A model generated the notes under the pieces. The model was not told the origin of the DNA. It was given only the letters and a program-made list of their open reading frames with translations, and ran no database searches. This document shows, piece after piece, positions 18,842 through 28,986 of a DNA stretch of 64,000 nt. Position 1 is the stretch's first letter; every line of letters begins with the position of its first letter. Source of the stretch: Chitinimonas taiwanensis DSM 18899 (GTDB taxonomy: Bacteria; Pseudomonadota; Gammaproteobacteria; Burkholderiales; Chitinimonadaceae); assembly GCF_900119825.1 (NCBI RefSeq), contig NZ_FPKR01000016.1, positions 33,310-97,309 on the forward strand. The letters run 5' to 3'. The position numbers were made by a program, and so were the translations under genes.

Positions 18842-19561
18842 ATGAGCCAGACCCCCATCTACAAACGCATCCTCCTCAAACTCTCGGGTGAAGCGCTGAT
18901 GGGCGAGGATAGTTATGGGATCAACCGCGCGACCGTCGAGCGCATCGTGGCCGAGGTCAAGGAAGTGGCCGAGTTGGGTGTGCAGATTGCAGTCGTGATT
19001 GGCGGCGGCAATATCTTCCGTGGTGTGGCGCCGGCTGCGGCCGGGATGGATCGTGCTACGGCCGACTATATGGGCATGCTGGCCACCGTGATGAATGCGA
19101 TGGCGCTGCAGGATGCGATGCGCCAGCAAGGTCTGGTCAGCCGCGTGCAGTCGGCGCTGACCATCCAGCAGGTCGCCGAGCCCTATATCCGCCCGAAGGC
19201 CATCCAGTACCTCGAAGAGGGCAAGGTAGTGATCTTCGGTGCCGGTACCGGTAACCCATTCTTCACCACCGATACGGCCGCTGCCTTGCGCGGCATGGAA
19301 ATGAACGCCGACATCGTGATGAAGGCCACCAAGGTGGATGGCGTGTACACCGATGATCCGAAGAAGAACCCGGATGCGGTGCGCTACTCCAAGCTGACCT
19401 TCGACGAGGCGATCAGCAAGAATTTGAAGGTAATGGATGCGACCGCCCTGGCGCTGTGCCGCGATCAGAACATGAATATCCGTGTGTTCAGCATCTTCAA
19501 GGCGGGTGCGCTCAAGCGCGTGGTACTCGGCGAAGACGAGGGTACGCTGGTACACTGCTGA
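18842..19561 (+). CDS. pyrH: Uridylate kinase
   Basis: Phosphorylates UMP to UDP; 239-residue bacterial amino-acid-kinase-fold enzyme. [15 protein letters not shown] and [11 protein letters not shown] at the N-terminal half, [13 protein letters not shown], then [16 protein letters not shown] and the [14 protein letters not shown] motif are all present. AAGGTGATTCC precedes the ATG, and CATATATAAG just before it could include a -10. It lies in the usual position between tsf and frr. Confidence 0.99.
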   Translation: MSQTPIYKRILLKLSGEALMGEDSYGINRATVERIVAEVKEVAELGVQIAVVIGGGNIFRGVAPAAAGMDRATADYMGMLATVMNAMALQDAMRQQGLVSRVQSALTIQQVAEPYIRPKAIQYLEEGKVVIFGAGTGNPFFTTDTAAALRGMEMNADIVMKATKVDGVYTDDPKKNPDAVRYSKLTFDEAISKNLKVMDATALALCRDQNMNIRVFSIFKAGALKRVVLGEDEGTLVHC

Positions 19562-19616
19562 GCTTGCCGCCCGGCGTCGACGCTTTTCTGAGTCGGCTAG
19601 AGCGGTGTGCTTGCGC

Positions 19617-19708
19617 CCTTGCTGATGACAGCAAGGCGGCGTGCCACGGCGGATAGCGGTGGCGTGCCTGAAAAAATTTCGCGCGGACTCCCAAGGTGTC
19701 CGCGTTTT
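19617..19708 (+). terminator. Hairpin and terminator in the pyrH-frr gap
   Basis: Two structures fill this 182-base gap. An 8-bp perfect hairpin CCTTGCTG/CAGCAAGG with an ATGA loop lies at 19617-19636. A stem CGCGGAC (19682-19688) with GTCCGCG (19698-19704) is followed by TTTT, a moderate intrinsic terminator. frr may therefore have its own promoter downstream; none is obvious. Confidence 0.6.
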
Positions 19709-19743
19709 CATATCTGAATTGAATTAATGCAGGAGCGAGAGCG

Positions 19744-20301
19744 ATGATCGCCGACGTGAAAAAGAACGCCGAACAGAAAATGCTGAAATCGGTGGAAAAC
19801 CTGAAGGCCAACTTGGCCAAAGTCCGTACTGGCCGTGCCCATGCCGGTCTGCTTGACCATGTGATGGTCGATTACTACGGCAACCCGACCCCGATCAACC
19901 AAGTGGCCAGCGTGGGCCTGATGGATGCGCGCACCCTATCGGTGTCGCCGTTCGAAAAGAAGATGGCAGCTGCCATCGAAAAGGCAATCCGCGATTCCGA
20001 CCTCGGTCTGAACCCCGCCTCGATGGGTGATGTGGTGCGTGTGCCGATGCCGGCGTTGACCGAAGAGCGCCGTAAGGACCTGATCAAGGTGGTGCGTGGC
20101 GAAGCCGAAGATAGCCGCGTGGCAGTGCGCAATGTGCGTCGCGATGCGAATGAGCAGCTGAAGAAGGGCGTGAAGGACAAGCTGGTGTCGGAGGATGAGG
20201 AGCGCCGCGCATCCGACGATATCCAGAAGCTGACTGACAAGGCGATTGCCGAGATCGACAAGCAGCTGGCCGATAAAGAAAAAGAACTGCTGACGGTGTA
20301 A
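19744..20301 (+). CDS. frr: Ribosome recycling factor
   Basis: Splits post-termination ribosomes with EF-G; 185 residues, the standard length. The N-terminal helix has [20 protein letters not shown], followed by the domain II segment [14 protein letters not shown] and VSPFEKK; the C-terminal helices contain [18 protein letters not shown] and [17 protein letters not shown]-type ribosome site upstream. It is followed 13 bases later by uppS. Confidence 0.99.
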   Translation: MIADVKKNAEQKMLKSVENLKANLAKVRTGRAHAGLLDHVMVDYYGNPTPINQVASVGLMDARTLSVSPFEKKMAAAIEKAIRDSDLGLNPASMGDVVRVPMPALTEERRKDLIKVVRGEAEDSRVAVRNVRRDANEQLKKGVKDKLVSEDEERRASDDIQKLTDKAIAEIDKQLADKEKELLTV

Positions 20302-20314
20302 GCGGAAAACCGTC

Positions 20315-21076
20315 GTGGCTCTGTTCAAAAGTTCTACCCAGGCTGTGCCTGAAGTGGCCTGCGTGCCGCGCCATATCGCCATGATCATGGATGGCAACGG
20401 GCGCTGGGCCAAGAAGCGTTTTCTGCCACGTGTGGCCGGGCACAAGCAGGGGGTGGAAACCCTGCGCGAAATGGTCAAGGCCTGCGATGAGCTGGGGGTG
20501 GAGTTCCTGACCCTGTTCGCTTTCTCCAGTGAAAACTGGCGCCGGCCGCAGGAGGAGGTGTCCTTCCTGATGGGCTTGTTCCTTACCGTGCTCGAGCGTG
20601 AGGTCAACAAGCTCGACAAGAAGGGCATTCGCCTCAAGCTGATCGGTCGGCGCGATCGTTTCGCGCCGGAGATCGTGCGTATGATCGAAGCGGCCGAGGC
20701 GCGTACTGCAGCCAATACCGGTCTGACGCTGACCATTGCCGCTGACTACGGCGGTCGTTGGGATGTGTTGCAGGCTACCCAGGCCCTGCTGCGCGCGCGG
20801 CCCGATTTCGCCACTGGTACGGTGGATGAGGATGCACTGACGCCCTATCTGGCTATGTCCTATGCGCCGGAGCCCGATCTCTTCGTGCGCACCGGCGGCG
20901 AGGCGCGCATCTCCAACTTCCTGCTCTGGCAGCTCGCCTATACCGAGCTGTACTTCACCGATGTGTTCTGGCCCGACTTCGATCGTGCCCAGCTGCAGAT
21001 CGCCATCGACTCCTACCGCCAACGCGAACGTCGCTTTGGCCGTACCAGTGAGCAGCTCAAGGAAAGCGCATGCTGA
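20315..21076 (+). CDS. uppS: Undecaprenyl diphosphate synthase
   Basis: cis-Prenyltransferase that builds the C55 lipid carrier for peptidoglycan and LPS; 253 residues. The catalytic Asp lies in IAMIMDGNGRWAKKR; LTLFAFSSENWRRP, the SxxN/GGR region ADYGGRWDVL, and the C-terminal PEPDLFVRTGGEARISNFLLWQ are diagnostic. Translation starts at GTG 20315, which gives the family-like short N-terminus before the first motif. Its stop overlaps the cdsA start by seven bases. Confidence 0.98.
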   Translation: MALFKSSTQAVPEVACVPRHIAMIMDGNGRWAKKRFLPRVAGHKQGVETLREMVKACDELGVEFLTLFAFSSENWRRPQEEVSFLMGLFLTVLEREVNKLDKKGIRLKLIGRRDRFAPEIVRMIEAAEARTAANTGLTLTIAADYGGRWDVLQATQALLRARPDFATGTVDEDALTPYLAMSYAPEPDLFVRTGGEARISNFLLWQLAYTELYFTDVFWPDFDRAQLQIAIDSYRQRERRFGRTSEQLKESAC

Positions 21077-21888
21077 AAACCCGTGTGCTGACCGCGCTGC
21101 TCTTGCTGCCTGCGGTCCTGGCGGCCCTGTTTCTCGACCCGCCCCTGGTCTGGGGCGGCTTCGCCCTGTTTGCACTGAGTTTTGGCGCTTGGGAATGGGC
21201 GCGCTTTGCCCGTTTCGACCGGGCCGAGCAGGGTGTATTCATCGCCGCTTTTGTGCTGCTGGGCGTCGCCTGGCTGCTGTTGCCGCTGGCCAAGAGCTGG
21301 GCGCCGCTGCTGGATGCGTTTGCCCTGCTGTTCTGGCTGTTGGCGGTGCCGCTCTGGCTGCGCCAGAAATGGACACTCAAGCATAAATGGTCGTCAGCGC
21401 TGCTTGGCTGGCTGATCCTGCTGGCTGCGCTGGCCGCCGTCACCCGCTTCCGTGAAATGCAACAAGGCCCGTTGGTCCTGCTGCTGGTGTTGGCGATTGC
21501 CTGGGTGGCTGATATCGCTGCCTACTTTGCTGGCCGTGCCTTCGGGCGCCGCAAGCTGGCGCCCAGCATCAGCCCCGGTAAGAGCTGGGAGGGCGTGTAT
21601 GGCGCGCTGGTAGCCGTCAGTGTCTACCTGGTCACCCTGCAGCAGTTGGGCGCACCCTTGGTGTCGCAGCTGCCGCTCTGGCTGTTGCTGCCGCTCGGTT
21701 GGGCGCTGACCGCGGTCAGCGTGGTCGGCGATCTGTTCGAATCGCTGCTCAAGCGTCAGGTGGGGCTCAAGGATTCCAGCAATCTGCTGCCCGGCCACGG
21801 CGGTGTGCTCGACCGCGTCGACAGCCTGCTGGCTCTGGCGCCGGTGGCAGCCGCACTACTCTTCGTCTACGCACTCGCCCTGGCCTAA
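21070..21888 (+). CDS. cdsA: Phosphatidate cytidylyltransferase
   Basis: Makes CDP-diacylglycerol from phosphatidate and CTP at the inner membrane; 272 residues with about seven to eight hydrophobic segments. The C-terminal CDP-DAG synthase signature runs through VSVVGDLFESLLKRQ, GLKDSSNLLPGHGG and VLDRVDSL. The ATG at 21070 lies within the end of uppS (ATGCTGA), implying translational coupling. It precedes dxr in the conserved order. Confidence 0.98.
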   Translation: MLKTRVLTALLLLPAVLAALFLDPPLVWGGFALFALSFGAWEWARFARFDRAEQGVFIAAFVLLGVAWLLLPLAKSWAPLLDAFALLFWLLAVPLWLRQKWTLKHKWSSALLGWLILLAALAAVTRFREMQQGPLVLLLVLAIAWVADIAAYFAGRAFGRRKLAPSISPGKSWEGVYGALVAVSVYLVTLQQLGAPLVSQLPLWLLLPLGWALTAVSVVGDLFESLLKRQVGLKDSSNLLPGHGGVLDRVDSLLALAPVAAALLFVYALALA

Positions 21889-21906
21889 TTGTTGGATTCC
21901 CTGCCC

Positions 21907-23103
21907 ATGGCTTCTCCGCTTCAGCGCCTTACCATTCTTGGCTCCACCGGCAGCATTGGCCTTAGCACGCTGGATGTGGTGGCGCGCCATCCCGATCGCT
22001 ACCAGGTCTTTGCCCTGTCGGCACATGGTCAGCTCGACAAGCTGGTCGCTCAGTGCGCGCAGTTCCGCCCGCGCCATGCGGTGCTGGCCGATCCGGCCCG
22101 CCTACCCGAGCTGCGCGAGCGGCTGGCTGTGGCCGGTCTAGGCGATATCGAGGCCTCAGCGGGCGTGCAGGCGTTGGAATATGTGGCCAGCCATGCTGAA
22201 GTTGACGCCGTGATGGCAGCGATTGTCGGCGCGGCCGGCATGCGCCCCACGCTGGCGGCCGCACGCGCTGGCAAGCGTGTACTGCTGGCCAATAAAGAAA
22301 CCCTGGTCATGGCCGGCCGCCTGTTCATGGATGCGGCGCGCGAGGGTGGTGCGACCTTGCTGCCTATCGACAGCGAGCACAATGCGATCTATCAATGCCT
22401 GCCGCAGCCCTTCAATGATCAGCCTGCCCAAGGTGTGCAGCGTATTCTGCTGACGGCCTCGGGTGGTCCTTTCCGACAGTTCAGCGCCGAGCAGCTGCGC
22501 GAGGTGACGCCCGCGCAGGCGGTCAAGCACCCGAACTGGTCGATGGGGCGCAAGATCTCGGTCGATTCCGCCAGCTTGATGAACAAGGGTCTCGAAGTCA
22601 TCGAGGCGCGCTGGCTGTTCGATCTGCAGCCCGAGCGCATCGCGGTGGTCGTGCATCCGCAGAGCGTGATCCATTCCATGGTCGAGTATGTGGATGGCTC
22701 GGTGCTGGCTCAGCTCGGCAATCCTGATATGCGTACTCCTATCGCCTATGGCCTGGCCTGGCCTGAACGTATTGACGCCGGGGTCGCCTCGCTCGACCTG
22801 TTCCAGATTGCCCGGCTGGATTTCGAGCAACCCGATACCGAACGTTTTCCCTGTCTGGCGCTGGCCTTCGAGGCGCTGCGCCTGGCCGGTGCGGCGCCGG
22901 CTGTGCTGAATGCGGCCAATGAAGAGGCGGTGGCGGCCTTCCTGGATGCGCGCATCGGCTTTACCGATATCGCAGGCCTGAATGAGGCCGCCCTGCGTAG
23001 CGTGAGTGCCGCTTTCGATGCCGACTCGCTGGACAGCCTGATTGCAGCCGATGCGAGCGCGCGCGAGTTTGCCCGCGGCTGGCTCAGCCAGCACGGGCAT
23101 TGA
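21907..23103 (+). CDS. dxr: 1-deoxy-D-xylulose 5-phosphate reductoisomerase
   Basis: Second enzyme of the MEP isoprenoid pathway; 398 residues. NADPH motif [16 protein letters not shown] at the N-terminus, [10 protein letters not shown], the metal site [10 protein letters not shown], the flexible substrate loop containing [16 protein letters not shown] and [10 protein letters not shown], and a C-terminal AANEEAV helical domain. I chose the ATG at 21907; a TTG at 21889, abutting the cdsA stop, would add six residues. Confidence 0.98.
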   Translation: MASPLQRLTILGSTGSIGLSTLDVVARHPDRYQVFALSAHGQLDKLVAQCAQFRPRHAVLADPARLPELRERLAVAGLGDIEASAGVQALEYVASHAEVDAVMAAIVGAAGMRPTLAAARAGKRVLLANKETLVMAGRLFMDAAREGGATLLPIDSEHNAIYQCLPQPFNDQPAQGVQRILLTASGGPFRQFSAEQLREVTPAQAVKHPNWSMGRKISVDSASLMNKGLEVIEARWLFDLQPERIAVVVHPQSVIHSMVEYVDGSVLAQLGNPDMRTPIAYGLAWPERIDAGVASLDLFQIARLDFEQPDTERFPCLALAFEALRLAGAAPAVLNAANEEAVAAFLDARIGFTDIAGLNEAALRSVSAAFDADSLDSLIAADASAREFARGWLSQHGH

Positions 23104-23192
23104 GTGGACGAACGCACCACGCCCAATCCAGTCTACTGCAGGTGTACTAGGCCGTCCCGTGTTTGGGCGGCCGTGCTTCGAGAGGTTTGAGT

Positions 23193-24545
23193 ATGTCTAT
23201 CCTGATTACCCTGCTGGCCTTCGCTCTGGCGATCGGTGTGCTGGTCACCGTGCATGAATTTGGTCACTACTGGGTGGCGCGTCGTTGCGGCATCAAGGTG
23301 CTGACTTTCTCGATCGGCTTTGGCAAGCCGCTGCTCAAATGGCAGCGCGGCGAGACGCAATGGCAGCTGGCGGCGATTCCGCTCGGCGGCTATGTGCGTA
23401 TGCTGGATGAGCGTGAAGCGCCGGTCGCCGAGGTGGAGCTTGCGCGCGCCTTCAATCGCCAGACGGTGGGCAAGCGCATCGCCGTGGTGGCGGCTGGCCC
23501 GATCGCCAACTTCCTGCTCGCCATCCTCGTCTACTGGGCCATCTTCCTGAATGGCGTGGAAGTGCTGACACCGCGCATCGGTAGCGTCGCGCCGGCAACC
23601 ATGGCAGCCGAAGCGGGCTTTCTGCCTGGTGACACGCTGAACCGCATCGATGGTGAGGAGATCGAGAGCTGGGCTGCTGCCCGCCTGAGTCTGATCGAGC
23701 GCGCGGCCGCCAAGGCGCGCGTGCAAGTGGAAGTCAGCCGCCCGAATGGTGGCGTGGTCAATCGCGAACTGGATTTCGCCCAGATCGACAAGGAATGGAT
23801 CGATGGCGATCTGGCTGGCCGCATCGGCCTGTCCATCGCGGTCTATCGGCATGAGTTGGGTGCGCTGCTGCCGGATGGCGCGGCGGCCCAGGCGGGCCTG
23901 CGTGCTGGTGACCGACTCTGGAAGGTGGGCGAGCAGGCGACGCCTGATTGGGTTAGTTTCGCGGCGGCGATTCGTGCCCGCCCGGATCAGGCAACCGAGA
24001 TTACGGTCTTGCGCGATGGCGCGCCGCTGACCGTGAAGCTGCGCCCGAAGGCGGTACAGGATGGCGAGGCGCGTATTGGTCGTATCGGTGCGGCCCCGGC
24101 CGTGGATATCGAGGCCATGCAGTCGCTGCGTAAGCCGGTGCAATACGGCGTGTTCTCCGCGCTCGCTCAGTCGCTGCAGCAGACCTGGACCACCACGGCG
24201 CTGTCCCTGAAGATGATGTGGCGCATGCTGACCGGCAATGTCTCGGTCAAGCAGCTGTCCGGCCCAGTGGCGATTGCCGATTATGCGGGCCAGAGTGCGC
24301 AATATGGCCTGCGCGCCTATCTGGAGTTTCTCTGCCTGATCAGCATCAGTCTCGGGGTGATGAACCTGCTGCCTGTGCCGGTGCTGGACGGCGGTCATTT
24401 GATGTATTATTTCGCCGAAATTTTGCGGGGCCGGCCCTTGTCGGAGCGCGCCATGGAACTCGGGCAGCGCGTGGGCGTCGGACTCCTCGCGGCCTTGATG
24501 GTTGTGGCAGTGTTCAACGACCTCACGCGCTTGGTCGGCAGCTGA
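23193..24545 (+). CDS. rseP: Site-2 intramembrane protease RseP
   Basis: Membrane zinc metalloprotease that cleaves anti-sigma factors such as RseA and clears signal peptides; 450 residues. HEFGHYW in the first membrane segment holds the two His and the catalytic Glu. Two periplasmic PDZ domains follow (around residues 125-210 and 215-290, with AAQAGLRAGDRLW in the second), and VPVLDGGHLMYY supplies the Asp ligand. AGAGG lies eight bases before the ATG at 23193; the open frame begins earlier at 23163 but that is not family-like. It sits between dxr and bamA as usual. Confidence 0.97.
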   Translation: MSILITLLAFALAIGVLVTVHEFGHYWVARRCGIKVLTFSIGFGKPLLKWQRGETQWQLAAIPLGGYVRMLDEREAPVAEVELARAFNRQTVGKRIAVVAAGPIANFLLAILVYWAIFLNGVEVLTPRIGSVAPATMAAEAGFLPGDTLNRIDGEEIESWAAARLSLIERAAAKARVQVEVSRPNGGVVNRELDFAQIDKEWIDGDLAGRIGLSIAVYRHELGALLPDGAAAQAGLRAGDRLWKVGEQATPDWVSFAAAIRARPDQATEITVLRDGAPLTVKLRPKAVQDGEARIGRIGAAPAVDIEAMQSLRKPVQYGVFSALAQSLQQTWTTTALSLKMMWRMLTGNVSVKQLSGPVAIADYAGQSAQYGLRAYLEFLCLISISLGVMNLLPVPVLDGGHLMYYFAEILRGRPLSERAMELGQRVGVGLLAALMVVAVFNDLTRLVGS

Positions 24546-24612
24546 TTCAGCTGTTGATCCCATCCTCAATCACCGGTGCCGTCACCGCCTGTTGGCGGCG
24601 CCAGATTTGTTT

Positions 24613-26901
24613 ATGAAACCGACCTCGATCTCCCTCGCCCTGCTGGCCGTGTTCGGCCTCGCCACTCCCGCTTACGCATTCGAACCCTTTGTCATCAAGG
24701 AAATCCGCGTCGAAGGCATCCAGCGCACCGAAGCCGGTACGGTTTTCAACTATCTGCCGGTGAAGGTCGGCGATAGGATGGACGACGAGAAGGCACAGGC
24801 CGCCGTCAAGGCCCTGTTTGCCACCGGCTTCTACCGCGATGTGCGCATCGAGGCCGATCAGGACGTGCTGGTGGTGGCCTTGGACGAGCGTCCGGTGATT
24901 GCTGCGATCCAGATCAATGGCGCCAAGGAATTCGAATCCGATCAGCTGCTGAAGGCACTGCGCGAGAATGGTCTGGCCGAGAGCCGCACCTTCGACCAGT
25001 CGGTGCTTGGCTCGGCCGAGCAGGAACTCAAGCGCCAGTACTACAGCCGCGGCAAGTATTCGGTGCAGATCAAGACCACGGTCACCCGCCTGGAGCGCAA
25101 CCGGGTCTCGATTGGCTTCGATATCTCCGAAGGCCTGGTCGCCACCATCAAGCAGATCAATCTGGTCGGCAACGAGACCTATAAGGAAAGTGAGCTCAAG
25201 GACAGCTTCCAGCTCAATACCGGCGGCTGGTTCTCCTGGTTTACCAAGTCCGATCAGTATTCCAAGCCCAAGCTGCAAGCCGACATTGAAGCCTTGCGCT
25301 CCTTCTATCTCGATAACGGCTACCTGGAATTCAATATCAATTCCCAGCAGGTCGCGCTGTCTGATGACAAGAAGGACATGTTCCTGACCGTCAATCTGGA
25401 AGAGGGTAAGCAGTTCACCGTCAGCGCGGTGCGCTTTGCTGGCGACCTGATCGTGCCTGAGGCGGAGCTGGCCAAGCTGGTTGATATCAAGCCGGGCGAG
25501 GTGTTCTCGCGCGCCAAGATCAATGCGGCCACCGAGCAGATTTCCGACCGCCTGGCCAATGAGGGCTATGCCTTCGCCAATATCAATGCGGTGCCCGAGA
25601 TCAACCAGGAAAAGTCGCAGGCCGCCTTTACCTTCTATGTCGATCCGGGCCGCAAGACCTATGTGCGCCGCGTGAATATCAGCGGTAACACCCGCACTCG
25701 CGACGAAGTGATCCGCCGCGAGCTGCGTCAGCTGGAGGCCGCGCCGTTTGCCGGCTGGAAGATCAAGCGTTCCAAGGAGCGTCTCGATCTGCTTGGCTAC
25801 TTCTCGGAAGTGAATATCGACACTCCGCTGGTGGCCGATAGCACTGACCAGGTCGATGTGAACGTGACCGTGGTCGAGAAGCAGACCGGCAATATCCAGG
25901 TGGGTGCCGGCTACTCGCAGTCCGAGGGCATGGTGCTGTCGGGCTCGATTGCTCAGGCCAATATCTTCGGTAGCGGCAAATATCTGAAGCTGGAGCTGAA
26001 CACCAGCTCGAGCAGCCGTGTGTATGCGCTGTCCTTCACCAACCCGTATGCGACGCCCGATGGCGTGTCGCGTGGCTTCGATATCTACAAGCGCAGCTAC
26101 GATGCGTCCGAGTCGAGCACCTCGATCGGCGCCTATCTGAACGATACCGTGGGTCTGGGCATGCGCTGGTCGGTGCCAGTGTCTGAGTACGATAGCGTCA
26201 ATTTTGGCCTGACTGGCGAGCGCTCCAAGCTCACCGTCTACCAGAACAGCCCGCAACGCTATATCGACTTCGTGAACAAGAACGGCGATACCAATCTGAC
26301 CTTCCTGGGTACGGCTGGCTGGGCGCGCGATACGCGCGACAGCGCACTCTTCCCCACTCGTGGCCGCCTGATGACGGTCAGCGGCGAAGTGGCCCTGCCT
26401 GGCGGCGATATCCAGTACGCCAAGCTGACCGCCCAACATCAGTGGTTTGTGGCACTGAACAAGACCTTCACCTTCCTGTGGAATGTGGAAGCCGGTATCG
26501 GCAAGGGCTATAGCGGCGATACACTGCCGTTCTACTCGAGCTTCTTCGCCGGTGGCGTGGGCTCGGTGCGTGGCTATGAGAGCTCCAGCCTGGGTCGTGT
26601 CGACTCGGCCGGCAATAATCTCGGCGGTAACCGCCGCCTGGTCAGCAATCTGGAGTTGCTGCTGCCCATGCCGGGCATGAAGAACGACAAATCTGTGCGC
26701 TTGTCCGCCTTTGTGGACGGCGGTAGTGTCTGGGGCGAGGGGCAGAAGTTTGCGCTTGACGACCTGCGCTACTCGACCGGCGTGGCGCTGAGCTGGCTGG
26801 CACCGGTGGGGCCGATGAAGTTCAGCTATGCCAAACCCCTGAATGCCAAGGCCGACGATAAACTCGAGCGCTTCCAGTTCTCGCTTGGCCAGATTTTCTG
26901 A
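24613..26901 (+). CDS. bamA: Outer membrane protein assembly factor BamA
   Basis: Central subunit of the BAM complex that inserts beta-barrel proteins; 762 residues. A signal peptide MKPTSISLALLAVFGLATPAYA is followed by five POTRA domains (about residues 24-420: IRVEGIQRTEAGTVFNYLPV opens POTRA1) and a 16-strand barrel. The lid-loop motif SVRGYESSSLG corresponds to the conserved VRGF/Y of loop 6, and the last strand ends FQFSLGQIF with a terminal Phe. It is followed by skp in the conserved order. Confidence 0.98.
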   Translation: MKPTSISLALLAVFGLATPAYAFEPFVIKEIRVEGIQRTEAGTVFNYLPVKVGDRMDDEKAQAAVKALFATGFYRDVRIEADQDVLVVALDERPVIAAIQINGAKEFESDQLLKALRENGLAESRTFDQSVLGSAEQELKRQYYSRGKYSVQIKTTVTRLERNRVSIGFDISEGLVATIKQINLVGNETYKESELKDSFQLNTGGWFSWFTKSDQYSKPKLQADIEALRSFYLDNGYLEFNINSQQVALSDDKKDMFLTVNLEEGKQFTVSAVRFAGDLIVPEAELAKLVDIKPGEVFSRAKINAATEQISDRLANEGYAFANINAVPEINQEKSQAAFTFYVDPGRKTYVRRVNISGNTRTRDEVIRRELRQLEAAPFAGWKIKRSKERLDLLGYFSEVNIDTPLVADSTDQVDVNVTVVEKQTGNIQVGAGYSQSEGMVLSGSIAQANIFGSGKYLKLELNTSSSSRVYALSFTNPYATPDGVSRGFDIYKRSYDASESSTSIGAYLNDTVGLGMRWSVPVSEYDSVNFGLTGERSKLTVYQNSPQRYIDFVNKNGDTNLTFLGTAGWARDTRDSALFPTRGRLMTVSGEVALPGGDIQYAKLTAQHQWFVALNKTFTFLWNVEAGIGKGYSGDTLPFYSSFFAGGVGSVRGYESSSLGRVDSAGNNLGGNRRLVSNLELLLPMPGMKNDKSVRLSAFVDGGSVWGEGQKFALDDLRYSTGVALSWLAPVGPMKFSYAKPLNAKADDKLERFQFSLGQIF

Positions 26902-26947
26902 TTCAGCCTGCTTTTCAGTACTGATTCGCTACAAAGAGGTAGTCATC

Positions 26948-27439
26948 GTGAAACGCCTGCTCAGCCTATTGCTTTCCACCACCTTGCTGGCGCCCGCCAT
27001 GGCCCAGGACATCAAGGTCGGCTTCGTCAATCTCGACCGCATCCTGCGCGAGTCTGGCCCTGCCGTGAAGGCCACCAAGAAGCTGGAAAAGGAATTCGCC
27101 GCGCGCGAGAGCGAGCTGAAGAAGGTGACCGAGCAGGCGCGCGCGCGCCAGGTCGAACTCGACAAGGGCGGCCTGACCATGGCCGAGACCGACCGCCGCA
27201 ATAAGGAGCGTGAACTCATCAAGCTGCAGCAGGACCAGACCCGTATGCAGCGCGAGTTCCGCGAAGACCTGAATGTACGCCGCAATGAAGAACTCTCGGG
27301 CATCCAGGAACGTGTTTACAACACGATCCAGCAGATCGCCGCGGCCGAGAAATTCGATGCCATCCTGCAAGAAGCCGTTTACATCAATCCCAAGCTCGAC
27401 ATCACCGAAAAGGTGTTGAAGGCCTTGGCTGATAAGTAA
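26948..27439 (+). CDS. skp: Periplasmic chaperone Skp (OmpH)
   Basis: 163-residue periplasmic chaperone delivering outer-membrane proteins to BAM. A GTG start at 26948, with GAGG about nine bases upstream, opens a signal peptide VKRLLSLLLSTTLLAPAMAQ. The mature part begins DIKVGFVNLDRILRESGPA and continues with a long charged coiled coil (about residues 40-135) and the closing VYINPKLDITEKVLKALADK, as in the family. The ATG-starting frame from 26843 overlaps bamA and is not the real start. It is four bases from lpxD. Confidence 0.95.
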   Translation: MKRLLSLLLSTTLLAPAMAQDIKVGFVNLDRILRESGPAVKATKKLEKEFAARESELKKVTEQARARQVELDKGGLTMAETDRRNKERELIKLQQDQTRMQREFREDLNVRRNEELSGIQERVYNTIQQIAAAEKFDAILQEAVYINPKLDITEKVLKALADK

Positions 27440-27442
27440 GCC

Positions 27443-28480
27443 ATGCCGTCCTATCGGCTGTCCGATTTCATCGCCCGTTTCGGCGGCGAGTTGCTGGGTG
27501 CAGACGTGGAGATCCAGCAGGTTGCCACGCTGGAAGCTGCAGGCAGCACCCAGATCGCCTTTCTTGCCAATCCCAAGTACGCGCGCCAGCTGGCCGAAAC
27601 GGCCGCCGGCGCCATCGTGCTGGGCGATAAAGCGCGTGCACTGACCGATAAGCCACGCATCGTGGCGGCCAACCCCTATCTGTATTTCGCGCAGATTTCC
27701 ACCTTGCTCAACCCGCCGCGTCGTCCCGCGCCAGGCATCCATCCGAGTGCGGTGATTGCAGCCGGTGCGCAGATCGACCCGAGTGCGGCCATCGGCCCCT
27801 TTGTCAGCGTGGGCGAGGGTAGCCGTATCGGTGCAGACTGCGTGCTGGCTGCCGGCGTGCAGCTTGGCGCGGATGTGCAACTGGGTGCGGCGAGCTGGCT
27901 GCATGCGAATGTGGTGGTCGGCGACAGCTGCCAGCTTGGTGAGCGCGTGATCGTGCACCCGAATGCGGTGATCGGTGCCGACGGTTTTGGCAATGCCTGG
28001 ACCGGTGAGGCCTGGTACAAGATTCCCCAGATCGGCCGCGTGCTGATCGGCAATGATGTTGAGATCGGTGCGTCGACCACCATTGATCGTGGTGCGCTCG
28101 GCGATACCGTGCTGGAGGACGGCGTAAGGCTGGATAATCAGATTCAGATTGCCCACAACGTACATATCGGTAAACACACCGCCATGGCCGGCTGTGTCGG
28201 TGTGGCCGGCTCCACCCGCATCGGTGCCTATTGCACCTTTGGCGGCAGCGCGATGATCCTCGGTCATCTGGATATCGCCGATAAGGTCAATGTGATGGCC
28301 GGCACGCTGGTGGGCAAATCCATCCTCAAGGCTGGCACCTATGTCGGCCAGTATCCGGTGCAAAGCCATGAAGACTGGCTGGCCAATGCCGCGCATCTGC
28401 GCCGCTTGGACGGCATGGCGACACGCCTGAAAGAACTTGAACGTAAAGTCGGCCGCTTCGATGCCGACCAGGGAGAATGA
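27443..28480 (+). CDS. lpxD: UDP-3-O-acylglucosamine N-acyltransferase
   Basis: Adds the second acyl chain in lipid A synthesis; 345 residues. The N-terminal uridine-binding domain (about residues 1-100) has the [11 protein letters not shown] segment, followed by a left-handed beta-helix of hexapeptide repeats (about 105-315) with the catalytic His in [12 protein letters not shown]. The C-terminal helix [18 protein letters not shown] is typical. It directly follows skp and is one base from fabZ. Confidence 0.98.
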   Translation: MPSYRLSDFIARFGGELLGADVEIQQVATLEAAGSTQIAFLANPKYARQLAETAAGAIVLGDKARALTDKPRIVAANPYLYFAQISTLLNPPRRPAPGIHPSAVIAAGAQIDPSAAIGPFVSVGEGSRIGADCVLAAGVQLGADVQLGAASWLHANVVVGDSCQLGERVIVHPNAVIGADGFGNAWTGEAWYKIPQIGRVLIGNDVEIGASTTIDRGALGDTVLEDGVRLDNQIQIAHNVHIGKHTAMAGCVGVAGSTRIGAYCTFGGSAMILGHLDIADKVNVMAGTLVGKSILKAGTYVGQYPVQSHEDWLANAAHLRRLDGMATRLKELERKVGRFDADQGE

Positions 28481-28481
28481 G

Positions 28482-28976
28482 ATGAGCGATACCCAAGTAC
28501 AGAGCTTAGAAACCATGGATATCCAGGGCATCCTGGATCATCTGCCGCACCGCTTTCCCTTTCTGCTGATCGACCGGATCACTGAACTCGTACCGGGCGA
28601 GCGCGTGGTGGCGCTGAAGAATGTGTCCTACAACGAGCCCTTCTTCGTCGGCCACTTCCCCAAGTACCCGGTTATGCCCGGTGTGCTGATCGTGGAAGCG
28701 ATGGCCCAGGCTGCTGGCGTGCTGAGCTTCCGCACCACTGGCGACAAACCGAAGGACGGCTTTCTCTACCTGTTCGCCGGCATCGATAATGTGCGCTTCA
28801 AGTCGCAGGTCACGCCAGGCGACCAGATGCTGATCGAGGTGAAGATCGAGCGCCGCGTGCGCAATATCTGGAAGTACAAGGCGGTGGCACGGGTGAACGG
28901 CAATGTGGTGGCCGAGGCCGACCTGATGTGCGCCCAGGTGCCGACCAATGCTGCACCGGCCACCCCGGCCGCCTGA
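28482..28976 (+). CDS. fabZ: 3-hydroxyacyl-[acyl-carrier-protein] dehydratase FabZ
   Basis: Dehydrates 3-hydroxyacyl-ACP in fatty acid synthesis; hot-dog fold. The catalytic His is in [13 protein letters not shown] and the Glu in [17 protein letters not shown]. From the ATG at 28482 the protein is 164 residues, some 15-20 longer than usual because of an N-terminal [12 protein letters not shown]; an internal ATG at 28515 ([13 protein letters not shown]) would give the typical length. The upstream ATG has GGGAGAATGAG before it. It lies between lpxD and lpxA, a conserved arrangement balancing lipid A and phospholipid synthesis. Confidence 0.97.
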   Translation: MSDTQVQSLETMDIQGILDHLPHRFPFLLIDRITELVPGERVVALKNVSYNEPFFVGHFPKYPVMPGVLIVEAMAQAAGVLSFRTTGDKPKDGFLYLFAGIDNVRFKSQVTPGDQMLIEVKIERRVRNIWKYKAVARVNGNVVAEADLMCAQVPTNAAPATPAA

Positions 28977-28986
28977 GGAGCTTCAT

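Noticed and set aside
24547..26439. 630-codon minus-strand frame opposite bamA
   Set aside because: Antisense shadow of bamA; no ribosome site, no domain, and composition typical of reverse frames here.
26966..28531. 521-codon minus-strand frame opposite skp, lpxD and fabZ
   Set aside because: Spans three well-supported genes in antisense; no recognisable domain.
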